Origin: Siderastrea radians
Lineage: Eukaryota; Cnidaria; Anthozoa; Scleractinia; Rhizangiidae
Length of the DNA stretch: 64,000 bases
Reading direction: 5' to 3'
Assembly: GCA_964017195.1 (NCBI GenBank)
Contig: OZ024897.1
Span: 36,595,036-36,659,035 of the forward strand
The notes beneath the pieces are model-generated. The model saw nothing but the letters and a program-made list of their open reading frames with translations, searched no databases and was not told where the DNA came from. Position numbers and translations under genes: made by a program. Positions 1 through 25,924 of this stretch are shown here, in pieces. Position 1 is the stretch's first letter. Each line of letters opens with the position of its first letter.

Positions 1-1165
1 CTTTAACTTGCTCCCTTGTTATTGTTATTTTTACACTTTTTGAAACAGTGCTGCTGAAAATCCTTTTGTACCCAGGAGTGGAAGTGTTATTGCCAAACCC
101 AGAATATCACCCCTGATACTAGACTCACAAACGCCTCGAAAAACCTTCAAAACACTTGACTTTTGCGATTCCTGTTTCAGGCCTTGAAAGCATTTTATGA
201 ATGTGCTACTGAACAAACGTAAAAAAGTGCCAAGAAGATAAGACTTTAACACCTTACAAAAGCACAACGAAGAACATCGAGGAGAAGATAAGACTAAAAG
301 CACTTTACGAACATAGAAACGTCAAGACACTAATATCGGACAAACATATGGACATAATAAGAGAAGTTACTAGACTTGCATGGTACGTAGCATGACTTAC
401 ATATATCTTTTCACAGTTTATTCCGATATAAATCTTTCCACAATCCCAATCAGTTTGGATATTTCTAATCCAGATCTTAGTATAGATGTAGTTCTAACAG
501 GTAACAAACAGTGTTACAAGCGGTAAATTTTACTGGTTACCGCCTGATAAGGAGAACGCTAAGTGAGCCACTGCTCCGGAGGACCCGCTAATTTGTGGTA
601 ACGGCTAGATGAATGACAAAGCGAAAATTTGCAAGGAAATCTTACAACCACTATTATGAATCATTTATTAAAAGTTCTTGGTGTGTTAGTATCTCATTCT
701 GTCTTTTCCCCTTTTGATTGACAAATGCCAATAATGTTGAACCTTTAAAAAATTAAAACCTGAAGCTCTGCATTAAATTTTTCTTTACAAGCATAAATGA
801 CCGGACAAATTGTCCGGCCATCCAAGGAATAGACCGGACAAAACATATTTTTGACCGGACACTGTCCGTTGACCGGCTGTTATTTCAAGCCCTGCTTTTC
901 ATGCAGAAAGCGATTTTTGTGTTTGAATGTTCTTCTTGCTCAGCTATATTCGTGAGAGGAAGAGCGACTGCTGTGAAACAAATGAGTCAATTAAACAAAG
1001 CATAGATCAAGAATACAATTTTTCTACATTGGTCACCATGCGACTTCCTTTCACTCAGATTTTTTGCCCTCGAAATCTCATGGATTTGCAACTACTAAAT
1101 CTCTCTTGACAATTGTAATCTTTCTAAACTACAAAAATTGATTCTACAAACTCCTAAAATGTCAT
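1..1165. other. No gene seen; probable intron or flank of tubulin gene A with a transposon-end fragment
   Basis: If tubulin gene A is intact, its intron 3 runs through this stretch and off the left edge, because exon 4 is not found here on either strand. The open frames are short and unlike any protein I know. At about 785-895 there are several copies of a CCGG-containing word, ending on the minus strand with CAGGGCTTGAAATAACAG. That resembles the CAGGG-type terminal repeat of the element at 35070-36823, so it may be one end of a related transposon. No second end was found. Confidence 0.4.
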
Positions 1166-1169
1166 CACT

Positions 1170-1740
1170 AAATTTACTTAAGTTCCAATATTTTCGGTCA
1201 TGAGTTTAACGTGGTACTATGATCAAGATATCACTTTTATTTTTTCTTCCGATTTCAAAACTTTGTTTATCGAACACTCCCCAAGGGAAATTTCAAGCCC
1301 TAATTTTGAGAATACTGTTAATATTTAAACTGCAATTTTCCGATTTAATGTTCTGTCATTATTGCACCAGAAAGGACACAATGACGTCATTCACTGAAGA
1401 GCTTTAGAATGCAGTGTGTGAAAGTGGCATACTCAGAATGTAGCATGGGAGTTTTGAACTTTCAGACTCTCAAACTCGTTTTTTGCATGATAAATGAACT
1501 GTGTTCACATACTGCATTCTAAACCTGTTGAGTGACTGACGTCATTGTATCCTTTCGTGTTTAATAATAGCGGACCATTAAATCGGAAAATTACAGTTAA
1601 AATAAACACTCTTTTTCTGAAAAATATTAAGGTTTAAAAAAAATTTCCCTTGGGGTGTGTTAAGTAAACAAAGTTTCGAAATCCAAAGAAAAAACAAAAG
1701 TGATTTTTTATTGTAGTTCAACTTAAATATTGAAATGTTT
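1170..1740. repeat. Long fold-back (inverted repeat) element, about 230-bp arms
   Basis: The left arm (about 1170-1408) and right arm (about 1510-1735) are reverse complements with scattered mismatches and small indels. Shared landmarks are the word around CCCAAGGGAAATTT at 1281 with its complement near 1650, and the TGACGTCAT word near 1383 with its complement near 1537. About 100 bp of unpaired DNA separate the arms. I see no ORF, so this is best read as a non-autonomous fold-back transposon. It lies just downstream of exon 3 of tubulin gene A. Its superfamily is not determined. Confidence 0.7.
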
Positions 1741-1792
1741 AAATAACAGAAATTGAAACTATATATTAGTTACATCTATATCAATACCTTAC

Positions 1793-2891
<1,099 letters not shown>

Positions 2892-3050
2892 TTTGAATTA
2901 TCTTGAGCAAGTTGACAACAAAATGAGCTGTAAAATCGGCAGTGTTTGGTTTCAGGAGAAAAAGTATTGTAGCAAGTCTTCTTTCTTACGGCAACGGCCC
3001 TCAAAGGAAGACAGCGTTGTAGAATGTGCGAGCCAGCGATTTGTCCGCGC

Positions 3051-3056
3051 TTTATA
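3051..3056 (-). promoter_or_regulatory. TATA box, probable promoter of tubulin gene A
   Basis: On the minus strand this reads CTTATAAAGCGCGG, a good TATA match. It lies about 160 bases upstream of the start codon at 2889-2891, so transcription beginning about 25-30 bases downstream would give a leader of roughly 130 nt. Its role is inferred from position and motif only. Confidence 0.45.
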
Positions 3057-3059
3057 AGA

Positions 3060-4030
3060 AGAATTCCATGGCAACAGCAATGTTGACAGCATCGTCAAAC
3101 TTGCGCACATGAATGTCCATAATAGGCGTTGGGGCGTTCCTAAATTGTTATAATGCCCTGCTGTTTGAGCCATAAACAAAAAATCTCAAATAAAGTATAC
3201 TTACAGGAAAAACCGGTTGGATTGACCAAGAAATGACTAGAAAAGGCACGCGCGGTCGCACGCGCGCTTTGATACAACGTCCTCATAGCCAGAGCCTACG
3301 ATCTGTTCAGTCCGCGGTGGGATTTGAAGGGTGACAGTTACCTTCGTGAGCCGTGTAGCTCTGGGAACGAGCCAGTGTAACCAAAAGTACCTTGTTCGTG
3401 CTTATTTTCGCGCTTCTTTATTTTCACGATTTTCGCAAATTGAGAAAATTTAGTGAAGTTAAAGATTCGGGAAATAAAATCCTCGCGAAATTTACACACG
3501 CGAAATTTTTAGACTGCGAGTAGTCTCTAATTTTGGCGATGGCGATTGTGGGGCGGGCAAAATACACACGCACGCGCGCGAAATTTCGAGGAGACGCGAC
3601 GCGGCGCTTCCTTCGCGAATGACTGTCTTTAGTGCATGTAAAAGTTCTTGTTTAACTGAAGAATATTTGTGCGGTATGTGGTGATAATTCTCATCATTAC
3701 CTTTGTAAAATTTTTTGACACATTTTCGCGAAATTTGAATGCTCTTTTCTCATTTTATCTTCTTGAAATCGCGGAATATTGCCTTGCTAAAATGGCGAAA
3801 TTACTGAAATTAAGTGCGCGCGAAAATAAGTGCGAATGCCGAGGTACTCGAAAGCCCCGAAAAGCCATTCGTAAAAATTACGAACCACTCAGTTATTCTA
3901 CAAAAACCGTGGACGAAGGTCCTGCTAGTCGTCAACGTTGGAACTCGGGAGAGACCTAATCAGCTAAACTTGATTAAAATTGTAAAATACGAGAAGTCCA
4001 AGGACTACTCCAAAGCTGTTACAACGTGCT
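3060..4030. other. Intergenic, CpG-richer stretch; no gene recognised
   Basis: This stretch lies upstream of tubulin gene A. It has many CGCG words and repeated variants of GCGAAATTT, giving a patchy low-complexity look between 3400 and 3830. The two overlapping open frames at 3669-4032 do not resemble a known protein. It may include an old repeat, but I could not define its ends. Confidence 0.3.
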
Positions 4031-4200
4031 AAGGTATTTCTAAACAACCCAAACAATATCTCGGCTGGCCAGACCAGCCCTCTTCAGGTTTGAGATGTTA
4101 CTAAATGATAAAATGGAATTACAATATTAAATAAATGGAGTGTCGCAATACACAATTGTTTAAAGAGAGGGGCGGAAATGACGTACAATAGAGCAGTTTT

Positions 4201-4472
4201 CAATTGAGTGTCGAAAGTAATGTTGTGTTTGCTTTGGTTTTGCATTACTGGGCTCTCTGATTGGTTAAAAAAACTCGCGCCACTTTCTCAACCAATCAGG
4301 GGTAAAATCAATACCAATCGTGACTTGCTCGCACGCGTTTTCTCGCGCTTAGCGCCAATTGCTTGTATTTGATTTGATTTCTGATTGGTTCATTTTGTGT
4401 TTTGTTCCTGTTGTGATTGGTCAGAGTAATTGCTTTGGTTTTGGTTTTACGACACTCATTTGAAAACCGCTC
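4201..4472. mobile_element. MITE with TA target duplication (Tc1/mariner-like)
   Basis: The ends read GAGCAGTTTTCAATTGAGTG and, inverted, CACTCATTTGAAAACCGCTC. They are flanked by TA at 4199-4200 and 4473-4474. The 272-bp body has no coding capacity. TA duplications are typical of Tc1/mariner insertions. It sits inside a Penelope-like fragment, so it arrived later. A related but decayed sequence may begin at about 16465, inside intron 3 of tubulin gene B. Confidence 0.6.
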
Positions 4473-4474
4473 TA

Positions 4475-4690
4475 ATACTGTAATAAAATAAATACACAGA
4501 TTACGATTCATCACGTCGGTACCATTGGTTTCAGGTGTCATAGCTTTATCTATCAAATGCAACTCCCTGGCTTTTCGGATTGAATCACGGCGTGAAGAGT
4601 GGATTATTTCTAGTGGAATAAGTTGCATGTCGGTGTTAGAATAATTAAGATGAGAAAGAAAATGTTCAGAAACAGTAATAGGCTTAGAAT
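4475..4690 (-). pseudogene. Penelope-like retroelement fragment, C-terminal GIY-YIG region
   Basis: The minus-strand frame contains HFLSHLNYSNTDMQLIPLE, then SSRRDSIRKARELHLIDKA and an NR ending. This is the pattern of the C-terminal part of the GIY-YIG endonuclease domain in cnidarian Penelope-like elements. The reverse transcriptase and the front of the endonuclease are missing, so this is a 5'-truncated, dead copy. The 3' untranslated tail of the same element probably continues at about 4040-4195 (palindromic word GGCTGGTCTGGCCAGCC on the minus strand). The MITE at 4201-4472 separates the two parts. Confidence 0.6.
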
Positions 4691-5038
4691 GTTAGGTTTG
4701 TCCCCTGGGGGGGGGGTGCTCCCGTCAAAATACATTTAATATTTACAGGACTGAAAGCCATAGTATCCGCTATTTTTTTATATTTCCAGCACTGACAAAT
4801 TTCATAGTGACCTTTTTTCCTCCATCAAACCTTTCAAATTGGGGGTGCGGCTCATTTATGAGTGCTGTCCTTACTTAAGTGTTTACAGTACATTTCGGAT
4901 ACAAAGAAAAGTACAGTTATTTGTGATCACTTTAGTTTGCTCGATTTAGGTGGCAGGATAAACTGAAAACGAGGGAACGGCTCATGTAAACAAGATCTTG
5001 CTAGAATGATGTGCTTAAAAATTAAACTTACCCTTCCC
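4691..5038. other. Intergenic, nothing recognised
   Basis: A G-homopolymer lies near 4708 and no convincing ORF or repeat boundary is seen. Confidence 0.3.
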
Positions 5039-5301
5039 CAGCCTGAAGAGATTTTTTTTGTAATTGAATCATTTTTATTGTTCTTCCATACTAAAACACA
5101 ACAGTTACAAATTACTTAACCCTACCGCACAGTTACAATATTACAAACTTGCATAATCTTACATAATTACAACTCAGGATAACAACTACAAAATGACAGT
5201 ACCATATTGTCACTACCGTAAATACCAACTCGAGATTACACTCATCCACGAAACCGAAAAACGAAAAAGGTAACTTATACGAGAGAGAGGGGTAACATAG
5301 T

Positions 5302-5755
5302 CTATAAGCTAACATGCGGCAGAAGCTTCCCCCATTTCTGGAAATGTCTTGTTAGTTTATTCCGCTTTGCTGCAATCGTTTTCTCCACTTGGTATACATC
5401 CCTAATCTTGGCCTTATAAACTCGTAAGGAGGGATTCACAATATTCAACTTACACTTGTAAATATAAAATTTTGCTGTCAGTATCAGATGATTCAAAAGA
5501 ATAAAATCATCTTCCGTATTGAAAACTCCAAAGAAAATATCCATTATTGTAAAGGGTTGAAACTTAACCCTACATTCACCAAGCCAAGAGCAGAGAGCTT
5601 CCCAGAAAGTCTTTGTCACATCGCAGAAGAAAAATAAATGTTCGAAGGATTCAACCTCTCGATTACAAAAGGCACATAGAGGCGAGTCCGTCATTTTTAA
5701 CCTAAACATCTTTTCATTTGTAAATACTATATTATTCAATACTTTATATTGGAAT
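5302..5755 (-). pseudogene. LINE ORF2 C-terminal fragment (3' segment of the twin-primed copy)
   Basis: The minus-strand frame opens at the inversion junction with EFQYKVLNNIVFTNEKMFRL, typical of the region after the reverse transcriptase in L1/Tx1 elements. It then has a C-terminal zinc knuckle of the form C-x2-C-x8-H-x4-C (LCAFC ... EHLFFFC), followed by a basic tail that ends at a stop. Length is about 150 aa. The reverse transcriptase core is missing on this side of the junction. The related full-length copy at 9084-14542 has an equivalent knuckle, but the two differ enough to be separate subfamilies. Confidence 0.8.
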
Positions 5756-7327
5756 TCTCTAAGGAGAGATTTGTTATTTTAAAGAGCCTCACTCAAAGCC
5801 AATCTTTTGTTTATGTCAACATCTATGTGCCAAATAAGGTAAAGGATCAATGCATTTTTTTCGAAGAAATTCAAAAACAGCTTGATGAATTAGAATTGGA
5901 GGAAAATTGTGAAGTGATTATTGGAGGCGACGTTAATGTTATTCTTGATGTTGATTTGGATGGGACCGGAGGAAAGCCCCAAGTAAAAGAATCTTGCAAA
6001 CAGATCGATAATTTGTGTTCATCATTTGACTTGATTGATATCTGGAGAATTAGAAATCCAGACGTCAAGCGTTTTACATGGAGACTAAAGAACCCACTAG
6101 TACAGCGCCGTTTGGATTTCTGGCTAATCACCAGTATTCAAGAAGAGGTAGAGAATGTAGATATTATTCCTGCAATAAGAACTGATCATTCTGCCATATC
6201 AATGCACATAAACGGAATTGAAGCAATAGGACGGGGCCCTTCTTTTTGGAAGTTTAATTCCAGTCTTTTAGAGGATGAAATTTACATTAAATTAGTAACT
6301 GATAAATATAGTGACTGGCTGGAAGAAGGAAAAGATCTTCAAGATCCCAGGGTCCTTCGGGATTTCATTAAGTACAAAATCCGTTATGAAACTATTACCT
6401 ATAGTAAACAGAAGGCCAGAAATCGAAGGGAGAAATTATCAGCATTGGAGGAAAAGATCAAGGAGTGCACAGTAAAATGCGACGAATATCCCAGTCCAGA
6501 AAATTTAAATGATTTGGAAATCCTCCAAACTGAATATGATCGACAATATGAATATATAGCTCAAGGAGCAATAACTCGATCAAGAGCAAATTGGTATGAA
6601 CACGGAGAGAAAAGTAATAAGTATTTTTTGAATTTAGAAAATTATAAAAAGAAATCAAGCCGCGTTAGAAAGTTAGTAGTGGAAAATGATGAATGCACAA
6701 CTGATCCGAAACAAATAATGTCGGAGATTCATAACTTTTATGCAAATCTTTACCACACAGATTCTCGTGAACGTGGCGGCCTATCAACTGACGAATACCT
6801 TAGGAATATAAATACTAACATGTTAACAGACGAGCAGCGTGAGCTTTTGGATAACAAAATTACAACGAGCGAATACTTCGAAGCATTGAAATCCTTTCAG
6901 AAAAACAAAACACCAGGTAATGACGGACTGACTGTGGAATTTTATCTCGGCTTCTGGCATCTCGTAGGGAAATGCCTTGTCAATGCTTTCAATTGCGCTC
7001 ACGAAAAGGGACAACTATCCAACTCGCAAAAACAGGCTATTACTCTGTTAGAAAAGAAAGATAAAGACAGACGATTTATCAAAAACTGGAGACCAATTTC
7101 TTTAATTAATGTTGATGTTAAAATCGCATCAAAGGCAATTGCAAGAAGGTTAGAACTGATTTTACCTAATCTCATTCACAATTATCAAAATGGGTTTATC
7201 AAGGGGAGATCATGCAATATTGGATGGAGTTCGAACAATTGAAGATGTACTTGAATTCGCTAAATTTACGGATTGTTCCGGTATTCTCCTGGCAATTGAT
7301 TTTGAGAAAGCGTTCGATTCTTTAAAT
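5749..7327 (+). pseudogene. LINE ORF2 fragment: endonuclease C-half plus front of reverse transcriptase
   Basis: The frame at 5749-7242 carries the second half of an apurinic-type endonuclease, with VNIYVPN, a GGDVNVIL segment, RRLDF and TDHSA motifs. A linker and the front of a reverse transcriptase follow, with KTPGNDGL, LLEKKDKD and NWRPISLIN. A frameshift near 7215-7220 moves the reading into another frame, which continues with LLAIDFEKAFDSLN (motif A, around 7290-7327) until the target duplication cuts the copy off. The FADD active site and everything after it are absent here. This is the inverted 5' segment of the insertion and cannot be functional. Confidence 0.85.
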
Positions 7328-7341
7328 CAGCCTGAAGAGAT

Positions 7342-8038
7342 AGAAGAAAACTAAACAAAAGGTATTCAATTTATTTTCACTGAGACGCAAATTGTGCTAA
7401 GCGTTCTCCGTGTCCATTCCGGGATTCACCTTCGCACTGTTAAGTTTAGTTCGGGGTCTAGTTCGGTGTCGGCCATGTCATAAGAATAAAAATTGGACTA
7501 AACTTGCAGAGATGTTCTCGCACATAAGTCGCACCCTGCTCATCTGTTTCTTTTAACATTAAAATGCGCTATTTTAACACGTGTGTTATTTCTTTAGGAC
7601 AAGCCCTGTCTACAAATTTTATCCCCAATATTCAGTTCATTTTTAAAAGAGGCTGTTTCTCTTTCTTCAGGTATCACTAGAGTTTGTTTAGGTTGGTTTG
7701 TTGTTTCTTTTTGGGACAACATGGACACGTTGAAAGCGCGGCCGTGTGGACGACTTAACTGGCATGGCCTAGGAACAAGTTTGAAAAACGAAGCTTGTTT
7801 ACACGCTACAGCCCAACCACACACTTCACAGACCTGCTGTTGTTTTTCTATCGCGGTCTATCTCACCAGTGTTAACCCGCAGTTTCCTGTAGATTTCCAA
7901 CAAAACAAAAATGAAACAAGCACAAAACCTCATTTACATCCTGACTCGAGAAGTGGCGTTACTGCATTTTTCGGCAGAGTAACTCTTTCAGATTTTGAGA
8001 TCTTGCACACGTGTTACAAACCTAATTATAAGTATAAA
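7342..8038. other. Intergenic; presumed promoter and leader region of tubulin gene B
   Basis: This stretch lies directly before the start codon of gene B. The open frame from 7721 crosses the real start codon in another frame and looks like no known protein. No TATA box stands at a plausible distance. The TATAAA at 8033-8038 touches the start codon, so it is unlikely to be the promoter. Nothing else could be assigned. Confidence 0.35.
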
Positions 8039-18291
<10,253 letters not shown>

Positions 18292-18532
18292 TTTTTTTTT
18301 CGCAAGCTCGTTCCCAGGACATTTCCGTCTTTTAAATTTGGAGTTTGAGAAAGGGAAAAAGTCCTGGGAACGAGGTTGTTTTTTCGTAGTTTTGCACTTT
18401 GGACATGTAGACAAGAAACCGAAAGTTATGAACTCCAGTAGTAAGCTGGTTAAAAAATTAGTTCAGTAGCCTAGTTGTTAGTGGTTCTATTTTAAACAAA
18501 TATAGCTTCCACTGTGATGTATCCTGATATAA

Positions 18533-18543
18533 AATAAAATAAA
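18533..18543 (+). terminator. Polyadenylation signals of tubulin gene B
   Basis: Two overlapping AATAAA words (18533-18538 and 18538-18543) lie about 240 bases after the stop codon. No other gene on this strand is nearby. Confidence 0.6.
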
Positions 18544-18654
18544 AGCTGTTTCGTCACTTTTTTGTCCTTTAATGAGCTGAAAGTTCTGAAGGCTGCGATG
18601 GACTTATTAAACGTCACACTGTAAATGGTTTGAACCCAGGAGTCATATCATAGG

Positions 18655-18800
18655 TCTGTAACGTCTGATCGTCCGGGTGAGAGATGGCTGTGATGATGAA
18701 TTCCGCTCTGGTTGTCGAAGCCTCAGTCAATGTCACCACAAACAGTCCTTCTCAGGACTTCACTCATCCGGACGATCATACTTCATTGACTTCTGGCCTT
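18655..18800 (+). repeat. Dispersed repeat with Penelope-tail-like sequence, copy 1
   Basis: The sequence GATGATGAATTCCGCTCTGG, followed by TTGTCGAAGCCTCAGTC and by CACCACAAACAGTCCTTCTC, matches the reverse complement of about 25925-26050. From memory, this type of sequence forms the tail of cnidarian Penelope-like elements. This copy has a damaged CGAAAC core (CGAAGC). No coding part is attached. Confidence 0.5.
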
Positions 18801-19364
18801 CTGGTCCTATTAAAGGAAGACACCTGTGTTCAAATCCAAGGTGGTTCGTTTAAGGCAAGGGCAGCGTCGTGTTGGATTTAGTCTCCTGTGGGAAGTTGCG
18901 AATGTGGGGGGGGGGGGGGGTTCCTTCCACAAACTCAGTTTGACTTAAAATTACGTTTTTTCTTAACGAGAAATTTCATCTTCAGTCCCTTTGAAGGTCA
19001 TCTTGCTTTTTCTCGTTGAAGTTAGTATAATGGCTAAATGTATTTTTTCTCTAGTGTCCCCACCTTTTTAAAGATTTACGTAAAAATGTTTTTCGGCGCG
19101 AAAATGTTTTCTCAGAGTTTGAAAAACAGTCTGTTGAAACTACCTGTTTAGAGTTCAATGAAGAACTTACGTGACTGAAAAAGAAATCTTTAACGACGTT
19201 GCGTAAATTAAACTTCAATAGTTTGTTCAAATCCTTTCTCAAGATAAATCCGTTTGCTCCGGCTCTTGGATGCTCAAGAGAATAAGTATGGTGGTAGTCT
19301 ATACTGGTTTGGGATGTTTGGAAAATATCAGTAATACACGCGAACCGAGTCGTATTTTTTATTA

Positions 19365-19700
19365 TAGTACCACGCTAAATTTTGGCGTGCTCCTATTGGT
19401 CGAAATCGATCACGCGACTCGATAGTGTCTCCCCCTCAGCGGGCGCCTATCAGTGCATTCCCTGAGTGCCCGTTTTTGGCAATTTTCGCTCAAAATTTAG
19501 CGTTGTACAATAAAAACAATAGAGTCCTTCTGTCTCAGGCCGTATGTGTGATAGGTTCGCTCGGAAATGTGATGTTCAAACTTCATATAAGCCCTCGAAC
19601 TACGCTCTCGGGCTAATATTTGTTGTGAACATCAAATTTCCTAGGGCAACCTATGGTACGATAGTGCCTTCGAAAGAAGAACTCTATTGTTTAAATAGCG
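19365..19700 (-). repeat. Dispersed fold-back repeat plus MITE, copy 2 (inverted)
   Basis: The MITE part (about 19368-19510) has ends related to CACGCTAAATTTTG and CAAAATTTAGCGTTGTAC. The fold-back part (about 19510-19700) has both arms present: the ACAATAGAGTCC side at about 19517 and its partner ending near TTGTTTAAATAG at 19690. This is the most complete copy and shows what the LINE-split copy at 8890 and 14543 looked like before insertion. Confidence 0.72.
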
Positions 19701-21240
19701 CACGTCAGGAGCCCATACTTCCATACTAAGCCTATGTCACGGTACTTTCACACACCAGGTTATTTTCAGACAACTTTTAGACTATTATTTTTCTCGAAAA
19801 TTAAAGTGAGATGAGAATGCAACCCACCAAAAAATGACGGCAATATATCGTTCTTTCTCTTTCTAAAACGCCCAACTTGCAACGCAAGACATAACACAAG
19901 ACTGATAATTAACAACGAAAACTCGTGATTGGTTAGCAAGGCTCCCTTAGAAGTTTTATTCGTGAGAAATTCCAGCATAAAATAAATTGGTCTGAGAAAA
20001 CGCCGCGACACGAATATATCATGAGAGTCGACTGTTAACGAGTTTGGGGTCGGGAGCCATGTTTTTTTTTTTTTTTTTTTTTTTACAGACGGGATGGTCT
20101 TGGGACGAGAAAGCTGTTGACAGCTGTCTACATTCCGAATAATTGACGTGCAGGAACTTGCACTGTAACATGCGTCCTCCAAGCAAAATATAGCGATAAT
20201 ACCGTAAATTTGAGTTCACTCCGTTATAACTTTTCTTTCACTATGTTTTAAGGGAGTTAGGGACAACAGAGTCTGTGTATTGCACTCTTGGAGGTCACTT
20301 AGGGTATCGTATGATAAAGCCGAAACAGAAGGCCAATGAAATGGCTACTGGGGGCCCTGTGAACCATTTTTCTGCTTGATCACCTTTTTTTTTCCTTTTT
20401 TTTTCTTTTTACTGTATGATGTTGCCTCTATGAAGCGAACAAACATTTCAACCTCAAAAAATACGGCTTCTCTATCTTTTTAAGTGACTGCTGGTACCAT
20501 TTTTGCTGTAGAAAAAATACAAAGCACGATTAAAGGTGATCCGGAACACACCGAGAAGCCTCCTTTCTTAATGGCATTCATATTCAGTCTATTGGATACT
20601 GAAAAAAGGTGACATTTCAGAGGTACTTTCCGGTTGAAAAAGCTCTTTTGTTTTTATTTTTCCACATTCCCCCATCAGCGTTTCCTTGTAAAGCCGTCGA
20701 CAAAAACAGTGTTTTTTTTTTTACTTCTGAGAAATATTGGTTTACGAAGTAGCAATCATACAAATGAATTATGGTGAGTTGGATGAAATTGTCGATTTTC
20801 GCCCGTCAGGGGGCTACAGTTGTGAAGTTTTTTTGTGAGTAACTAGAATTTCTGTTTATAAAACAGGGTTGCCAAAACAGACGGTGAAAACTGAATGACA
20901 TTTCCATAAAAGGACTCATTGCGTTTTAATAAACCACATACTGAGTTTTGACGCTAAAATCTGCATTTACTTATTTCTCTCAACCAATGAAATCATCCAA
21001 ATTAATCTTTACCTATGCCAAACATTAGTCTCAAACTGATTATCCTTTCAATCTTTTTTAAAATTATGTTAATTTTTTCTAACAAAAACTCAAACCATTA
21101 AGCTCGTAACACCTGCGGCGTCAAGAAATATAATAATCTCGCTTGACAGAATCTATTCATTCCACACCCTTCTTCGAAAGCCGTCACTGCTTTTTCGAAG
21201 CTTGGACAATCTCATTTCTCACTCGCCATTCCTTGGAAGA
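19701..21240. other. Intergenic between tubulin genes B and C
   Basis: No coding sequence was recognised. There is a T-run of about 22 bases at 20064-20085 and another T-rich patch near 20390. An alternative tubulin C start codon at 20771-20773, followed by a GTGAGT donor, lies here and is discussed under that gene. Two words built on TTCGAA at about 21173 and 21194 resemble heat-shock element halves, but this is only a hint. Confidence 0.35.
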
Positions 21241-21270
21241 ATATAAACCTGCCACGCTTATAAAAAAAAA

Positions 21271-24408
<3,138 letters not shown>

Positions 24409-24453
24409 AAGAAAAAGTCTTTCATGAATCTGTAACTGCTCAAATGTAGCTGA

Positions 24454-24459
24454 AATAAA
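24454..24459 (+). terminator. Polyadenylation signal of tubulin gene C
   Basis: AATAAA lies 46 bases after the TAG stop at 24406-24408, giving a short 3' untranslated region. Confidence 0.65.
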
Positions 24460-24479
24460 GATGAATTAGTGATCTGCAA

Positions 24480-25920
24480 AACGTGTGTAGCTGACCATTC
24501 CGGTCGAATCACTGCCTTAACATGCCTCTTTATTTGTACTTGAATTCGCTTGAAATACCAGTTCCTCTTGCTTAGCAAAAGTTTATTTGAAGAGAAAGTT
24601 TGGAGAATTTGGTGGTAGTCAAAAACCGTGTCAACCTTTTATATGCTTACATGCTTAATCTGTAATCAATATTTTGGACCGGAGGACCAAGTGTGAAAAC
24701 AAAAAGAGGTTCAAAGAGTACTATCCTTAAAGAAAATTAATGACTGTTCGCAGCCTAACTGAAAGAGCGTTATTGGGTGGGTTGGGTGGTTTAAAATATC
24801 TGAGAAGCAGCAATTGCGGTTCTTTGATATCCATCGTCCTCTGGAGGGAGGGTTGAGGTTATTGAGGTAATATTTGCTTACTGAATAGTGGTCAAACTGA
24901 AGCCCAAACCACGTGTCAGTTTACCCAAAAAGTTTAATTTGGAGTTTCTATACTGTATAGAGAACCGCCTCTCATTTCAAAATAATTCAGAGATGTGGGA
25001 AAACAATGTTACACACGGAAGCTGCCGCAGCATCCGTTTCTTTCTTTCTTTCTTTCTTTTTTTGGTTATGTTCCAAATTAAAATTCTTCTCAGATCCTTT
25101 CTGGAGGTTGGAAATCTATTCAAACTCGCATAAAACTCATATTACTCCTCGAGAAGGTCCAGCCGATGTTAGGGTAGTGAGACTTTTCGATTCATCACTG
25201 AAACTAGTTTTCTGTAACGTCGCCTGTTGTACTTGCGAATACCCCTTTGCCTCCGATTTAGGCCCTTCCTACACAGGCTACATGTGAGTTGTACATTTCA
25301 GTTCATTTGCTTTTCCCTTCTGCGCACAACGCCAACGCAAACTCACCGATCTCGTGGTTTTATGGAGAACGTGGACACACGACGGTGCCGGAAGTTTCCT
25401 ATCTGATCTGAACTGAACCTAAGTCCCTGCAATTTCAGCTCCTGGACGGTTTTAATATATGATAGCTAGTAAATCTGCGCAGTCAAATTTACCACACGCA
25501 AGCGGCGTGCCTCATAATCTTGAGAACGCTGATGACATGAGCGAAATTATTTTTTGTGGATTTTTTTTCCGTCACCAGCGTCCAAAGTTTCTTCTTTGCA
25601 AGCAACTGAAGCAAAAAAATGACCAAGAAAAAACACTTAACAGAAAATTTAAACTTCGGAGAAATTACAAGAACGTCACTAACAAATCGAATTTGTTGCT
25701 TTTCACCGTCACGCTCAATACATTTTCACGAACCGGTGGTTTTCGTCGACAGCAAAATACATGACACGACAGTGCATACCATAGACATACGACATGGTAA
25801 AATGGAAGCGAAGCAATAACACCAAGTGCCAGCACACGCATATGGTGACCAAGCACTGTTTAGCTCAAAACTGAAGAGAACCAGAAAGGACGACATTCTT
25901 TTTTTAGCTATACTACACAA
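24480..25920. other. Intergenic; only simple repeats seen
   Basis: A TTTC microsatellite lies at about 25038-25060. The open frames at 24888-25133, 25006-25287 and 25459-25764 are short, overlapping and unlike known proteins. No repeat boundary was found. Confidence 0.35.
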
Positions 25921-25924
25921 AAGC

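Larger units (their letters stand above)
5039..7341. mobile_element. LINE (L1/Tx1-type) insertion inverted by twin priming, with 14-bp target duplication
   Basis: Identical 14-bp copies of CAGCCTGAAGAGAT sit at 5039-5052 and 7328-7341. Between them, the 3' end of a LINE lies on the minus strand (from about 5053, with the tail seen as a T-run, to about 5750). A more 5' piece of the same type of element lies on the plus strand (about 5750-7327). This order is the signature of twin priming during target-primed reverse transcription: the 5' segment is inverted against the 3' segment and the junction falls at an upstream part of the inverted piece. The coding parts have their own entries. The insertion lies between the divergent tubulin genes A and B. 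Confidence 0.88.

Noticed and set aside
31..303. 90-codon minus-strand open frame at the left edge
   Set aside because: No motif, no splice support and low-complexity Ser/Leu composition; length is within chance.
8033..8038. TATAAA as the tubulin B promoter
   Set aside because: It touches the start codon, leaving no room for a leader.
21242..21247. TATAAA as the tubulin C promoter
   Set aside because: It lies only 30 bases before the favoured start codon; position fits only if translation starts without a leader, so it was not annotated.
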